This document shows positions 7,261 to 16,807 of a DNA stretch of 48,738 nucleotides, piece by piece. The notes under the pieces were generated by a model. The model made no database searches, was not told where the DNA came from, and saw only the letters and a list, made by a program, of their open reading frames with translations. This stretch comes from Aeromonas fluvialis (GTDB lineage Bacteria; Pseudomonadota; Gammaproteobacteria; Enterobacterales; Aeromonadaceae): contig NZ_CDBO01000016.1 of the NCBI RefSeq assembly GCF_000819885.1, positions 1 through 48,738 of the forward strand. The letters run 5' to 3'. A program made the position numbers and the translations under genes. How positions within the stretch are numbered: position 1 is the first letter of the stretch; the number at the start of each line of letters is the position of its first letter.

Positions 7261-7791
7261 TTACTTGGCAGCGTAACGCTCGGCAGAGGTCTTGATCTCG
7301 GCTTCGGCAGCGGCCTTGTCGCCCCAGCCTTCCACCTTGACCCATTTGCCCGCTTCCAGCTCTTTGTAGCGCTCGAAGAAGTGCTGGATCTGGGCGCGCA
7401 GCAGTTCCGGCAGATCGTTCACATCCTGGATGTGATCGTACTGCTTGGTCAGCTTGGAGTGCGGTACGGCAACGATCTTGGCATCTTCGCCAGACTCGTC
7501 GGTCATCTTCAGCACGCCAACCGGGCGGCAGCGAATGACGGAGCCGGCCAGCAGCGGGTAGGGGGTCGGAACCAGTACGTCGACGGGGTCACCATCCAGA
7601 GAGAGAGTCGCGTTCACGTAGCCGTAGTTGCACGGATAGAACATCGGGGTAGACATGAAGCGATCGACGAAAATTGCGCCGCTGTCCTTGTCGACTTCGT
7701 ATTTGATCGGGTCGGCATTCTGCGGGATTTCGATGATGACATAGATATCGTCGGGCAGGCTCTTGCCAGCCGGTACCAGGTTCAGGCTCAT
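7261..7791 (-). CDS. ppa: Inorganic pyrophosphatase (family I)
   Basis: This encodes 176 aa, the usual size of the hexameric bacterial enzyme. It hydrolyses cytosolic pyrophosphate to two phosphates, pulling biosynthetic reactions forward. The signature DGDPVDVLV carries the catalytic metal-binding aspartates. [14 protein letters not shown] and FYPCNYGYV are also typical, and the C-terminal [10 protein letters not shown] matches the family. It is monocistronic, with a terminator shared with the convergent small secreted gene. Confidence 0.96.
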   Translation of the reverse strand: MSLNLVPAGKSLPDDIYVIIEIPQNADPIKYEVDKDSGAIFVDRFMSTPMFYPCNYGYVNATLSLDGDPVDVLVPTPYPLLAGSVIRCRPVGVLKMTDESGEDAKIVAVPHSKLTKQYDHIQDVNDLPELLRAQIQHFFERYKELEAGKWVKVEGWGDKAAAEAEIKTSAERYAAK

Positions 7792-7948
7792 GAGATTTCC
7801 TTCATTGTTAGTATCGGGTTTGCAGGCCGATATTATAGCGATGTGATGTTAAATGACCATATTTCAGCGGATATGGCAGCTAAAGAAGGGCCCCCTTTCT
7901 GCATCCAGGGGGTTTGATGTGCGCGATATGCACCAAAGGGGGTGAGTG

Positions 7949-7980
7949 CGCCCTGTCGGTGGCAGTGATTACTGACAGGG
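7949..7980 (-). terminator. Stem-loop downstream of the HD-GYP regulator
   Basis: CGCCCTGTC and GACAGGGCG pair across a loop of about 13 nt in the gap between the regulator stop and ppa. There is no T tract, so its role as a terminator is tentative. Confidence 0.4.
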
Positions 7981-8009
7981 CGGGTTGGTTTGCGCAAGCT
8001 GAGATGAGC

Positions 8010-9590
8010 TCAGAGGGCGTAGGGAAGTCTTGATTCGTTGACCAGCCGCGACAGCGCAGTCACCACATGAGGATCAAACTGGGTGCCGGAGCGGGACTGG
8101 ATATACGCCATGGTTTGCGTCAGCGTCCAGGGCTCCTTGTAGGGGCGTTTGCTCAGCAGGGCATCGAACACATCGACCACCGCCACGATCCGCGCCGACA
8201 GGGGGATTTGCTGGCCTGCCAGCTGCTGCGGATAACCCTTGCCATCGAAGTGTTCATGGTGGCCTCGGGCGATCTCTGCCCCCAGCGAGAGGTAGCTGGT
8301 TCCCTCCACCATCTCGCCCGCCTTGTGCAAGATATTGGCGCCGATACCCGCATGTTGTTCCATGATGACCCTCTCGTCGGGGGCGAACCGGCCCGGCTTG
8401 TGCAAGATATGGTCGGGGGTGCCCACCTTGCCCACGTCGTGCAGGATAGAGGCCATACCGATCATCTCGACAAACTCCTGAGTCAACTGTTCGGGATAGG
8501 CCGCCATCTGCTTCAATTCGGCCACGATGGCATCCGAGAGCTTCTGTACGCGCAAGACATGCTCGCCAGTATCTGAGTCACGGTACTCCGCCAGCGCAGC
8601 CAGTGCCACGACGGTGGCCTCCTGAGCGCGCAGCAGTTGGTCGTAGAGATAGAGGTTGTCATAGGCTGCCGAGATGCGCTGGCAGAAGACATCCAGCAGA
8701 TCGCACTCGAGGGGATCCAGAGGCTGGGTCGGTGTGAAGCTCAACACAAACTCCCGGCCATTCTGGGCGGCGATATAGAGGGAGTCCTGCGGGTGTTCAA
8801 AGCGGTTGCAGCGATCGTTTAACGCCTTTATCACCGACTCGTGCAGTGACGGAAAATCCTCAAGGACCTGCTCTTCCAGCAGCCCTTCATAGTCACCGGT
8901 CGCGGCCAGGATCTCCAGGCCATGCTCATCGGGACGCCGTTCGGCGCAGATAGCCCCTTCGGTGCCGACATCGAGAATCGCGCTGATCTGTTTGAGCACA
9001 CCGGAGGCAAACTCTTGGAGCGAATGAAGGTGATAGAGATCCCCCGCACCCTCCAGAATCTTGCCAAGTCCCTGTCGACTCTTGTCGATGGCGCTGAGGG
9101 TTTCGTAGGCGCGCAGGGAGGCGATGACGGTGGTGAAGAGTGCTTGTACCGTCAGCTCGGTCTTGGTCTTGTAGTCGTTGATGTCGTAATCGAGGATCAC
9201 CCTTTGTTCCGGCGCCTGACCGGGTTGGCCGGTACGCAGCACGATCCGCACCAGCGAGTTGCACATCTCGTTGCGGATCCGGTGGACCAGCCGCAAACCG
9301 GCATCGTCGTGCTCCATCACCACATCGAGCAGGATCAGCGCAATTCTGGGATTGGCCTCCAGCAGGCGGCCAGCCTCGGCGCCGCTATAGGCATTGAGTA
9401 GTTCCAGCGGGCGCGACTTGTAGTGAATATTGGAGAGGGCCAAACGAGTTGCTTGGTGAATGTCGGGCTCATCATCCACGATCAGCACTTGCCAGGGAGT
9501 GAGTGCCTTGGGGACCACGACCTCTTCCTCATCGAGTTCGATGATGTCGCCATCCAGCCAGATATTGTCCTTGTCTTGGGCACTGCTCAT
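8010..9590 (-). CDS. Response regulator with DUF3369 and HD-GYP domains (probable c-di-GMP phosphodiesterase)
   Basis: This encodes 526 aa. An N-terminal receiver domain (about residues 35-160) has LIVDDEPD and the phosphoacceptor aspartate in LILLDVVMEHDD. A DUF3369/GAF-like middle region (about 175-335) follows, then a C-terminal HD-GYP domain with ILHDVGKVGTPD, ARGHHEHFDGKGYP and VVDVFDALLSKRPYK. HD and GYP residues are present, so cyclic-di-GMP hydrolysis is expected, relevant to motility and biofilm. I chose the ATG at 9590, with GGAGG 10 nt upstream, over a TTG at 9614. No histidine kinase adjoins it, so it is an orphan regulator. Confidence 0.88.
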   Translation of the reverse strand: MSSAQDKDNIWLDGDIIELDEEEVVVPKALTPWQVLIVDDEPDIHQATRLALSNIHYKSRPLELLNAYSGAEAGRLLEANPRIALILLDVVMEHDDAGLRLVHRIRNEMCNSLVRIVLRTGQPGQAPEQRVILDYDINDYKTKTELTVQALFTTVIASLRAYETLSAIDKSRQGLGKILEGAGDLYHLHSLQEFASGVLKQISAILDVGTEGAICAERRPDEHGLEILAATGDYEGLLEEQVLEDFPSLHESVIKALNDRCNRFEHPQDSLYIAAQNGREFVLSFTPTQPLDPLECDLLDVFCQRISAAYDNLYLYDQLLRAQEATVVALAALAEYRDSDTGEHVLRVQKLSDAIVAELKQMAAYPEQLTQEFVEMIGMASILHDVGKVGTPDHILHKPGRFAPDERVIMEQHAGIGANILHKAGEMVEGTSYLSLGAEIARGHHEHFDGKGYPQQLAGQQIPLSARIVAVVDVFDALLSKRPYKEPWTLTQTMAYIQSRSGTQFDPHVVTALSRLVNESRLPYAL

Positions 9591-9699
9591 ATCGGTTACG
9601 CCTCCGGCGCTCAATGAGTATGTGAACAGTATGCACGATCACATCTGCCAGGATCTCGGGATAAGCAGATATCGTGAGCTGGCACGGCCTCTTTCAGCG

Positions 9700-9822
9700 T
9701 TACTCGAAAGGTTCCAGATATCCCTGGATCGATTTCTTCAACCAGGCCAATACCTTACCGTGATAGGCATTTTCTGCCAGAAAGACACCATAGTTGCGCC
9801 ACTGCTGATCACCGCCTGACAA
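9700..9822 (-). CDS. Possible 40-codon small ORF or gene fragment
   Basis: Read from a TTG, this frame encodes GGDQQWRNYGVFLAENAY followed by HGKVLAWLKKSIQGYLEPFE, which looks protein-like in composition. There is no clear ribosome-binding site before the TTG, and the frame stays open further upstream through the terminator of the VOC gene. The opposite strand also holds a 63-codon ATG frame (9631-9819), so coding status is ambiguous. It could be a small protein, a fragment of a lost gene or chance. Confidence 0.25.
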   Translation of the reverse strand: MSGGDQQWRNYGVFLAENAYHGKVLAWLKKSIQGYLEPFE

Positions 9823-9837
9823 CGCGTTATAAATAAC

Positions 9838-9867
9838 AAAGCCGCCCAGTTTTGCAGGGCGGCTTTT
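9838..9867. terminator. Terminator of the VOC gene
   Basis: AAAGCCGCCC / GGGCGGCTTT is a 10-bp perfect stem with a 9-nt loop. It lies about 30 nt beyond the stop of the minus-strand gene and has U-rich flanks. Confidence 0.75.
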
Positions 9868-9897
9868 GCTTTGGCCGACACTCTGATCAACGCAGGT

Positions 9898-10299
9898 TCA
9901 GCGCGGCGCTTCGTAGAGCTCCAGCGGCAGGCCGTCAGGGTCGGCGAAGAAGGTAAAGCGCTTGCCGGTCAGCGCGTCCACCCGCACCGGCTCTACCTCG
10001 ACCCGATGGGCCAGCAGGTGGGCGATGACCCGGTCAAGATCGCTGACCCGAAAGGCGAGATGGCGCAGACCGCACGCCTCGGGGCGGGAGGGGCGCTCGG
10101 GAGGCGAGGGGAAGCTGAACAGCTCCAGCTGGCTGCCGTCCGGCAGGGCCAGATCCAGTTTCCACGACTGGCGCGCTTCGCGCAGGGTCTCGGCGATGAT
10201 CGGCAGCCCCAGCACCTCGTGGTAGAAGTGGCGCGAGCGTGGGTAATCGCTGGCGATGATGGCCACATGGTGGATGGCGTCAAACAGCGGAAAGGTCAT
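9898..10299 (-). CDS. gloA2: VOC-superfamily protein (glyoxalase I-like, GloA2/YaeR type)
   Basis: This encodes 133 aa forming one vicinal-oxygen-chelate unit with two beta-alpha-beta-beta-beta modules. Candidate metal ligands are His in IHHVAIIASD, Glu in QLELFSF, His in GLRHLAFRV and Glu in PLELYE, the usual H-E-H-E layout. Length and pattern resemble E. coli YaeR/GloA2. The substrate is unknown, and glyoxalase activity should not be assumed. It is a monocistronic gene with its own terminator. Confidence 0.75.
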   Translation of the reverse strand: MTFPLFDAIHHVAIIASDYPRSRHFYHEVLGLPIIAETLREARQSWKLDLALPDGSQLELFSFPSPPERPSRPEACGLRHLAFRVSDLDRVIAHLLAHRVEVEPVRVDALTGKRFTFFADPDGLPLELYEAPR

Positions 10300-10320
10300 G
10301 GTGTTTCCTTGTCAGCAGCA

Positions 10321-10355
10321 TAGTGAACGGGCAGCCTGCGCTGCCCGTGTCGTTG
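10321..10355 (-). terminator. Probable terminator of mrcB
   Basis: ACGGGCAG pairs with CTGCCCGT around a 6-nt loop just after the mrcB stop. The following minus-strand sequence is only weakly T-rich. Confidence 0.55.
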
Positions 10356-10357
10356 AT

Positions 10358-12676
10358 CTAGTTGAAGAAACCGCCGAACCAGTCATCCAGCGCACTGCGC
10401 GGCGATGCACTGCTGGCACAACCGGCCGGGGAGCCCATGGTGGATGCCTTGGCCGGCACCTGCAGGCTGCCCGGGCAGTCGCTGGTGACGCGGGTGCCGC
10501 TGGCGCGGGAGAAGTTGGCCCAGGTGACCCCTTCCGGCATCTTCAATCCCAGACTGTTGACGCCGCGCTGGCTCATGTAACCACTAAAGAGTTGCAGCGC
10601 CCCGCTGGCACCGGTCAAGCCCGCCGGGGTGTTGTCGTCGCGACCGACCCAGATACTGACCAGCTCGTTGTTGTCCATCCCGGTAAACCAGGAGTCGCGC
10701 AGCCCGTTGGTGGTGCCGGTCTTGGCCGCCATGGTGGCGCCGGGGAACTTGGCACTGAGCGCGCGGGCCGTGCCCTGACTCACGGTCTTGGTCATGGCGA
10801 ACAGGGTCAGCCAGCTTGCCTGGCTGTCGGTGACCCGCTTGGCGGTCTGATCATGCTGATAGAGCAGGGTGCCATCCCCCTTGACCACGGCGCGCATGGC
10901 CGACAGCGGCTGGGTTAACCCCTGATTGGCGATGGGCAGATACATCTGGTTCACCTCCAGCGGGGAGAGGGCCACCGCCCCCAGCACCAGCGACGGGTAG
11001 GGCTGGATCTCCTGCTGGACTCCCAGTTTGTGCAGGGTGTCGACTACCTTCTCCAGCCCCACCTGCAGACCCAGATTGACGGTCGGCACGTTGAGGGAGC
11101 TGGCCAACGCATCCATCAGCGGCACGCTCTGGCGGAACTTGCGATCGTAGTTTTGCGGTGTCCAGACCTGACCATCCTGACCGCGAATGCGGATCGGCTG
11201 ATCTTTGAGCGGGGTCGCCAGGGTCAGACCGTTGGAGAGGCCGGTGAGGTAGACCGCCGGTTTCACCAGCGAGCCGATCTGGCGGCGGGCATCCAGCGCC
11301 CGGTTGAACCCGGCGTAGCGGGGATCGCGGCCACCCACCAGCGCCACCACTTCGCCCTTGTGCCAGTCGGAGACCACCATGGCCGCCTCCAGCTTCTTCT
11401 TGCCGCGCAGCTTTTCGATGTCGGCGAGGCCCGATTCGACCGCCCGCTCGGCCGCATGCTGGGCGATGGGGTCGAGGCTGGTGAAGATCTTGAGGCCGGA
11501 TTGCTTGAGCAGATCGGCGCCGAAACGGCTCTGGATCTCCCGCTTGAGCAGCCCCATAAAGGCTGGGGTGCGGCCATAACTCATCTGGCCGCGAGCGATG
11601 ATGCCGAGGGGCTGACGGCTGGCCAGCTCATATTCGGCCTGAGTCAGGCTGCCATGATCCATCAGCAGCTTCAGCACCAGATCACGGCGGGTCTTGGCCC
11701 GCTCAGGGAAGCGCCAGGGATCGTAATAGGAGGGGCCTTTCACCAGACCGACCAGCAGGGCGACCTGATCGATATCCAGCTCGTTGACCGGAATGCCGAA
11801 GTAGAAGTAGGAGGCGAGGCCGAAACCATAGACCCCTTGCGAGAAGTTCTGCCCCAGATAGACCTCGTTGAGGTAGGACTCCAGGATCTCGTCCTTGCTG
11901 TAGCGATAGTCGATCAGCACCGCCATATAGGCTTCCTGCAGTTTTCGCCACAGGCTACGCTCACGGGTCAGGAAGAAGTTCTTGGCCAGCTGCTGGGTCA
12001 GGGTACTGCCCCCCTGCACGGTGCGACCCGCGATCAGGTTGGCGAACATGGCGCGCATGATGGCCACTGGCGAGACGCCGCCATGCTGGTAGAAGTCGCG
12101 ATCTTCGGTGGTGAGCAGGGTCACCAGCAGGCTGTCGGGTACCTCGCTGAGGCGCACCAGCAGGCGATCTTCCCGATCCTCGGTATTGAGGCGATCGAGC
12201 AGCACCGGGTCCATCTGGGCGTAACCGAGCTGGCGCTGGTTCTCCAGCGATTGGATCCCCTCAAGGCGCGGGCCGTTGAAGGTGAGGCGCAGGCCACGGG
12301 CCCCATCGGCGCCGTCATAGAACTCGAACGGACGGCGAATAAGCTCGATGCGGTTGCCGTTGATGGTGTATTCACCCGGCGTGTGAGGCTGGCGCACCTG
12401 CTTGTAGCTCAGCATATTGAGCTCGCGCAGCATCTGGTCCCGCGACAGGCGCTGGCTGGGGTAGAGCTCCAGCGGACGGCTGTAGACCATCACCGGCAGC
12501 TGCCACTTCTCGCCATCGAAGCGCTCGCGCACCTTGGTATCCAGGTAGATGCCAAACACCACCATAAAGGCTGCCACCACCAGGGAGAGCTTGAAGCCAA
12601 GCCAGAACAGCTTGCGCCAGATGGTGCGTTTGGGCGCGGCCTTCTTGGGGGCACGCTTGCGTCGTTGGGTTGCCAT
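10358..12676 (-). CDS. mrcB: Bifunctional penicillin-binding protein 1B
   Basis: This encodes 772 aa, a class A PBP that polymerises and cross-links peptidoglycan. A basic cytoplasmic tail (RRKRAPKKAAPKR) precedes one membrane anchor (about residues 28-47). The UB2H-type segment is followed by the glycosyltransferase domain with EDRDFYQHGG and GGSTLTQQLAKN (about 190-260). The transpeptidase has the SxxK serine in GSLVKPAVYL (about 465), SSLNVPT as the SxN motif, and KTGTTNG (about 650). The C-terminal part is short and Ser/Ala-rich. It lies downstream of hrpB, as in E. coli. Confidence 0.95.
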   Translation of the reverse strand: MATQRRKRAPKKAAPKRTIWRKLFWLGFKLSLVVAAFMVVFGIYLDTKVRERFDGEKWQLPVMVYSRPLELYPSQRLSRDQMLRELNMLSYKQVRQPHTPGEYTINGNRIELIRRPFEFYDGADGARGLRLTFNGPRLEGIQSLENQRQLGYAQMDPVLLDRLNTEDREDRLLVRLSEVPDSLLVTLLTTEDRDFYQHGGVSPVAIMRAMFANLIAGRTVQGGSTLTQQLAKNFFLTRERSLWRKLQEAYMAVLIDYRYSKDEILESYLNEVYLGQNFSQGVYGFGLASYFYFGIPVNELDIDQVALLVGLVKGPSYYDPWRFPERAKTRRDLVLKLLMDHGSLTQAEYELASRQPLGIIARGQMSYGRTPAFMGLLKREIQSRFGADLLKQSGLKIFTSLDPIAQHAAERAVESGLADIEKLRGKKKLEAAMVVSDWHKGEVVALVGGRDPRYAGFNRALDARRQIGSLVKPAVYLTGLSNGLTLATPLKDQPIRIRGQDGQVWTPQNYDRKFRQSVPLMDALASSLNVPTVNLGLQVGLEKVVDTLHKLGVQQEIQPYPSLVLGAVALSPLEVNQMYLPIANQGLTQPLSAMRAVVKGDGTLLYQHDQTAKRVTDSQASWLTLFAMTKTVSQGTARALSAKFPGATMAAKTGTTNGLRDSWFTGMDNNELVSIWVGRDDNTPAGLTGASGALQLFSGYMSQRGVNSLGLKMPEGVTWANFSRASGTRVTSDCPGSLQVPAKASTMGSPAGCASSASPRSALDDWFGGFFN

Positions 12677-12749
12677 AAATCCTCTTTGCTTTCCTTTCTA
12701 CTTGTTATGTCGCATTCGCGAACGTTCGAGCGGGATTAACCCGCCGAAC

Positions 12750-15197
12750 CTAGATGCCCATCTTCTTTTTGGTGACTTTGGTCGGCATCGCTTCCAGCGG
12801 ATTATCCGGCCAGTAGTGGCGGGGATAGCGCCCCTTCATCTCTTTCTTCACCTGCTCGTAAGAGCCAGCCCAAAAGGCGGCCAGATCGGCGGTGATCTGC
12901 AGCGGTCGCTGGGCGGGGGAGAGCAGCTCCACTACCAGCGGCACCCGGCCATCGGCCAAGCAGGGGGTCGAACCTTGCCCGAACATCTCCTGAATGCGTA
13001 CCGGGATCACCGGTGTCTGCCCCGGCTGATAGCGGATCCGCACCCGGCTGCCGGTGGGTGCCGCAAAGTGGCTCGGCAGCGCCTCATCCAGCCGCTTGGG
13101 CAGTGGCCAGGGCAGGGATTGGCGCAGGATGTTGCTCATATCGAGCTTCTTCAGCTGCTCCAGCCGGGTCATGCCGCTCACCGCTGGCAGCAGCCACTGT
13201 TCCAGCGTGGCCAGCAGGCTCTCGTCATCCATCGCGGGCCACCCCTCATCGGGCAGCCAGTCGCGGGCGCAGCGCAGTCGGGCCAGCAACCCTTCGCTGC
13301 TCTCGTCCCACGGCAGCACATGCAGCCCCTTGCGGCGAATGCCTTGCAGCAGGCAGCACCCTTTCTGCTCGTCAGAGAGTTCGGTCAGCGGTCGCTGGCT
13401 CAGCACCAGCTCGCCGATCACCTGCTGGCGTTCGGCGCGCACCCGCTCTTCCCGTTCATCCCAGTCGAACCACTGCCGTTCGCTTACCAGTTCCGGCAGC
13501 AGGCGTACCAGCTCGTCCAGATCGACCGGTTCGGCGATAAAGATGCGGCTGCCGCGATCGTTCTGCCCCATCTCGATGGCGATGAGGGCGGCTTGTCCCT
13601 GACAGGGATGACCTTCTACCAGATCGCAGCTCACCCCACCACTGAGTTGATAGCGGCTGCCGCTGCGCAGCTTGCCGATGCGATCCGGCCAGGCGAGGGC
13701 GCAGAGCAGCCCCAGCCACTGACCCTGCGCATTGGCAGGGCGCACGCCAAGCCGCTCAAACCAGCGGGCTGCACTCTGACGCAGGGCCCCCAGGCGACGG
13801 TGGAACAGCACCGAGAGGCGCTCCGATCCTCGCAGATCTTCTTCCTGTAGCGCCACCAGATATGCGGCATCGGCGACAATCCCTGTCAGACCCTCGGCTT
13901 CCAGCTCGCGGGCGCGCAGCAGCATGCGGGCGAGGCGAGGGTGGGTACCGAAGGCGGCCATGGCGCGGCCAGCGGGAGTGAGTTGTTGCTCACCCTCCGG
14001 CTTCATGGCGCCAAGGGCCACCAGCAGCTGCCGGGCACTGGCCACCGCGGCGGCGGGGGGGATGTCGAGCAGCGGCAGATCTTCCACCTTTGCACCCCAC
14101 TGGGCGGCATCCAGCAGCAGGCCGGTCAGCTCCTGGGTCAGGATATCTGGCGGGCTCTGTTCGGCGAGCCGCTCCTGCACCTCGCCGCTCCAGAGTCGGT
14201 AGCAGACACCGGGGCCCAGACGCCCGGCGCGACCCGCCCGCTGGGTGGCGGAGGATTTGGCTATCTGGCGAGTCTCCAGCCGGGTGATACCGCTTTTCAG
14301 ATCAAAGGAAGCCCGTCGTTCCAGCCCGCTATCGATCACCACCGAAATCCCCTCGATGGTGAGGGAGGTCTCCGCCACATTGGTGGTGAGCACCAGCTTA
14401 CGGCGGCCCGCAGGCGCCGGTTCGATGGCCGCCTGTTGCGCCGCCATATCGAGACGACCGTAGAGGGGGGCGAGGCGCACATCTTTCGGCAGTTTGTCTG
14501 CCAACCATTGCGTCAGCCGCTCGATCTCCCCCTGTCCCGGCAGAAAGACCAGCAGGCTGCCATCTTGATCGGCCAGCGCTTCGAGTACCACGGCACCGAC
14601 CTGCGGCTCCAGCCACTGCTGGCGGTTGGCGGGGCGGTAGTGGTAGTCGATGGGGAAACCGCGCCCCTCGGAGCGAACCACAGGGGCATCCGGCAACAGG
14701 CGTTCCAGCGCCATGCCATCCAGGGTAGCGGACATCACCAAGAGCTTGAGGTCATCACGCAATCCCTGCTGGCTCTCGATGGCGAAGGCCAGCGCCGTAT
14801 CGGCGTGCAGGCTGCGTTCGTGGAACTCATCGAAGATGACCAGTGAGACACCGGTGAGCTCGGGATCCTGCTGCAGCATCCGGGTCAGCACCCCTTCGGT
14901 GACGATCTCGAGCCGGGTCGCGGAGCTGGTGCGGCTCTCGCCGCGTACCCGCAGGCCGATGCGCTCGCCCACCTTCTCCCCCAGCTGACGCGCCAGAAAA
15001 GTGGCGATATTGCGCGCCGCCAGCCGCCTTGGCTCCAGCATGATGATGCGGCCGGATAGCCGGTGCTGGCGCACCAGCTCCAGCGGCAACAGGGTCGATT
15101 TGCCCGCGCCGGGGGGCGCCTGCAGGATAACGCTGGTGTGACGGTCGAGGGCGGCAAAGAGTTCGGGTAATACCGAAACGATGGGGAGCTGGGACAA
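12750..15197 (-). CDS. hrpB: ATP-dependent RNA helicase HrpB
   Basis: This encodes 815 aa of a DEAH-family helicase. Motif I is PPGAGKSTLLPLEL, motif II is FDEFHERS (DEFH, as in HrpB), motif III is MSATLDG, and motif VI lies near SATQRAGRAGR. An HrpB-specific C-terminal region ends in PRHYWPDNP. I chose the TTG at 15197 because it aligns with the E. coli N-terminus (M-S-S-L-P) and has AGAAGGTG upstream. A TTG at 15221 or GTG at 15209 would add 8 or 4 residues. Its physiological RNA target is unknown. It is divergent from thpR and precedes mrcB by 73 bp. Confidence 0.93.
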   Translation of the reverse strand: MSQLPIVSVLPELFAALDRHTSVILQAPPGAGKSTLLPLELVRQHRLSGRIIMLEPRRLAARNIATFLARQLGEKVGERIGLRVRGESRTSSATRLEIVTEGVLTRMLQQDPELTGVSLVIFDEFHERSLHADTALAFAIESQQGLRDDLKLLVMSATLDGMALERLLPDAPVVRSEGRGFPIDYHYRPANRQQWLEPQVGAVVLEALADQDGSLLVFLPGQGEIERLTQWLADKLPKDVRLAPLYGRLDMAAQQAAIEPAPAGRRKLVLTTNVAETSLTIEGISVVIDSGLERRASFDLKSGITRLETRQIAKSSATQRAGRAGRLGPGVCYRLWSGEVQERLAEQSPPDILTQELTGLLLDAAQWGAKVEDLPLLDIPPAAAVASARQLLVALGAMKPEGEQQLTPAGRAMAAFGTHPRLARMLLRARELEAEGLTGIVADAAYLVALQEEDLRGSERLSVLFHRRLGALRQSAARWFERLGVRPANAQGQWLGLLCALAWPDRIGKLRSGSRYQLSGGVSCDLVEGHPCQGQAALIAIEMGQNDRGSRIFIAEPVDLDELVRLLPELVSERQWFDWDEREERVRAERQQVIGELVLSQRPLTELSDEQKGCCLLQGIRRKGLHVLPWDESSEGLLARLRCARDWLPDEGWPAMDDESLLATLEQWLLPAVSGMTRLEQLKKLDMSNILRQSLPWPLPKRLDEALPSHFAAPTGSRVRIRYQPGQTPVIPVRIQEMFGQGSTPCLADGRVPLVVELLSPAQRPLQITADLAAFWAGSYEQVKKEMKGRYPRHYWPDNPLEAMPTKVTKKKMGI

Positions 15198-15375
15198 AGC
15201 GATGAGCACCTTCTGTAGCAACCGGTAAAACGGCGCCTATTCTGCCACAGCCACCCGCGCCACCGTGAGTGGATGTGACGCGCAGGCCAATCGTGCTGGC
15301 AGACGGCGAGACATGGCCGGATGGCTGCCATAGAATGGGCCCATCCAATGCGCATGAACAAGGCATTATCACCAC

Positions 15376-15948
15376 ATGGCCAAACTCTTCTTTGCCCTGC
15401 CCGTCAAGGCGCTCGCTCCCGAGCTCATCGCCTGGCGCGACAAGCGCCCCTGGCCCGGTCAGTCGGTGCCGCAAGCCAACCTTCACCTGACCCTGGCCTT
15501 CCTCGGTGAAGCGGACGAGCTGACCACCCGCCGCTTGATGGCCGCCGTGGAGCGCCAGCACTGTCCACCGCTCTCCATCAGGCTGGATGAGACCGGCTGG
15601 TTCAGCCGGGCCAAGGCCGCTTGGATCGGCCCGAAAGCATGGCCCAACGATCTGAACGTGCTGGCCCGGGCGCTGCGCCGCCACGGCGAGAAGCTGCGCC
15701 TTGGCAATGGCGAGCAGGGCTATCACCCTCACGTTACCCTGTCGCGCAAGGCGGGTGAGGCGCCTGCCATCCTGCCTGCCCCAAATTTTCTGCTGCAGGC
15801 CGATGAGTTCTGCCTCTATCAATCCATCTCGACCCCGGACGGGGTACGCTACGAGCCGCTCGCCTGCTGGCCGCTGCGGGCCAGAGTCAAGGATGAGGGC
15901 GCTCGGGATGAGTGGGATAATGATCAAGCGTGGAGGGCCAACCCTTGA
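15376..15948 (+). CDS. thpR: RNA 2',3'-cyclic phosphodiesterase
   Basis: This encodes 190 aa of the 2H phosphoesterase superfamily (formerly LigT). The two catalytic HxTx motifs are visible as [10 protein letters not shown] (about residue 38) and [10 protein letters not shown] (about 117). The enzyme opens 2',3'-cyclic phosphates in RNA ends; its cellular role is uncertain. The last codons overlap the sfsA start, so the two are translationally coupled. The divergent neighbour is hrpB, the same arrangement as in E. coli. Confidence 0.92.
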   Translation: MAKLFFALPVKALAPELIAWRDKRPWPGQSVPQANLHLTLAFLGEADELTTRRLMAAVERQHCPPLSIRLDETGWFSRAKAAWIGPKAWPNDLNVLARALRRHGEKLRLGNGEQGYHPHVTLSRKAGEAPAILPAPNFLLQADEFCLYQSISTPDGVRYEPLACWPLRARVKDEGARDEWDNDQAWRANP

Positions 15949-16688
15949 TATTCGATCCACCGCTGCAATCCGGGCAGCTCATCGCCCGCTACAAGCGCTT
16001 TCTGACCGATGTTGAGTTGGCCAATGGCGAGGTGATCACCATCCACTGCGCCAACACTGGTGCCATGACCGGCTGCGCCGATCCGGGCACCCGGGTCTGG
16101 TACTCCACCTCCGATAACCCCAAGCGCAAGCTGCCCAACAGCTGGGAGATCGCCGAGAGCCCGGCGGGCCACTTTATCTGCGTCAACACGGCCCGCGCCA
16201 ACCAGATCGCCCGCGAGCTGATCGAGCAGGAGGCCATCGCTCCGCTGGCGGGTTACAGCCGGTTGCGCACCGAGGTGAAGTATGGCGAAGAGAACAGTCG
16301 CATCGATCTGTTGCTGGAAGATGACGAGAAGGGCAATTGTTACATCGAGGTAAAATCAGTCACCCTGCTCGACGAGCGGGAGGAGGCTGGTATGGGCTAC
16401 TTCCCCGATGCGGTCACCGCCCGTGGTGCCAAGCATTTGCGCGAGTTGATGGCGATGAAAGCTGCGGGCCACAGGGCTGTGCTGCTCTTTATGGTGTTGC
16501 ACTCAGGAATAAGTCGGATGCGCCCTGCAACCCATATAGATCCGCACTATAGTCTGCTAATTGAGCAGGCAATCGCGGCGGGGGTTGAAATTTTATGCTA
16601 CCGCCCCCATGTTGGGGTGCAAGGCATGGTGACCCAAGGGTTTATTCCGTTTGACTCTGGTCACCTGTTACCCGAGGGGAGTGCATAA
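15945..16688 (+). CDS. sfsA: SfsA, sugar fermentation stimulation protein homologue
   Basis: This encodes 247 aa from a TTG start. The start is supported by GGAGGG 7-8 nt upstream, by alignment of the first residues ([17 protein letters not shown]) with E. coli SfsA, and by overlap with the thpR stop codon (TTGA). The GTG at 15930 lies inside its Shine-Dalgarno region and is less likely. Family motifs are [32 protein letters not shown] and [13 protein letters not shown]. It has a nuclease-like fold and was reported as a DNA-binding regulator of maltose metabolism in E. coli, but the mechanism is unclear. Confidence 0.93.
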   Translation: MIFDPPLQSGQLIARYKRFLTDVELANGEVITIHCANTGAMTGCADPGTRVWYSTSDNPKRKLPNSWEIAESPAGHFICVNTARANQIARELIEQEAIAPLAGYSRLRTEVKYGEENSRIDLLLEDDEKGNCYIEVKSVTLLDEREEAGMGYFPDAVTARGAKHLRELMAMKAAGHRAVLLFMVLHSGISRMRPATHIDPHYSLLIEQAIAAGVEILCYRPHVGVQGMVTQGFIPFDSGHLLPEGSA

Positions 16689-16723
16689 ATATTGGAGTGG
16701 GTAACATTATTGGTACGGCTCGT

Positions 16724-16752
16724 TTGCTTACCCGTTACCCTTCTGCTATAGA
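16724..16752 (+). promoter_or_regulatory. Predicted sigma-70 promoter of dksA
   Basis: TTGCTT (16724-16729) and TATAGA (16747-16752) are separated by 17 bp, about 55 nt upstream of the dksA ATG. The intergenic region is 119 bp. Confidence 0.55.
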
Positions 16753-16807
16753 TGTCGCCCTCAATTTATGGATGGCACGGGTAGCGTGCTGAATTAGGAG
16801 ACAGGGC

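Noticed and set aside
12549..13850. 433-codon plus-strand frame across the mrcB-hrpB junction
   Set aside because: It is antisense to two well-defined genes, starts inside mrcB and has no domain or ribosome-binding site.
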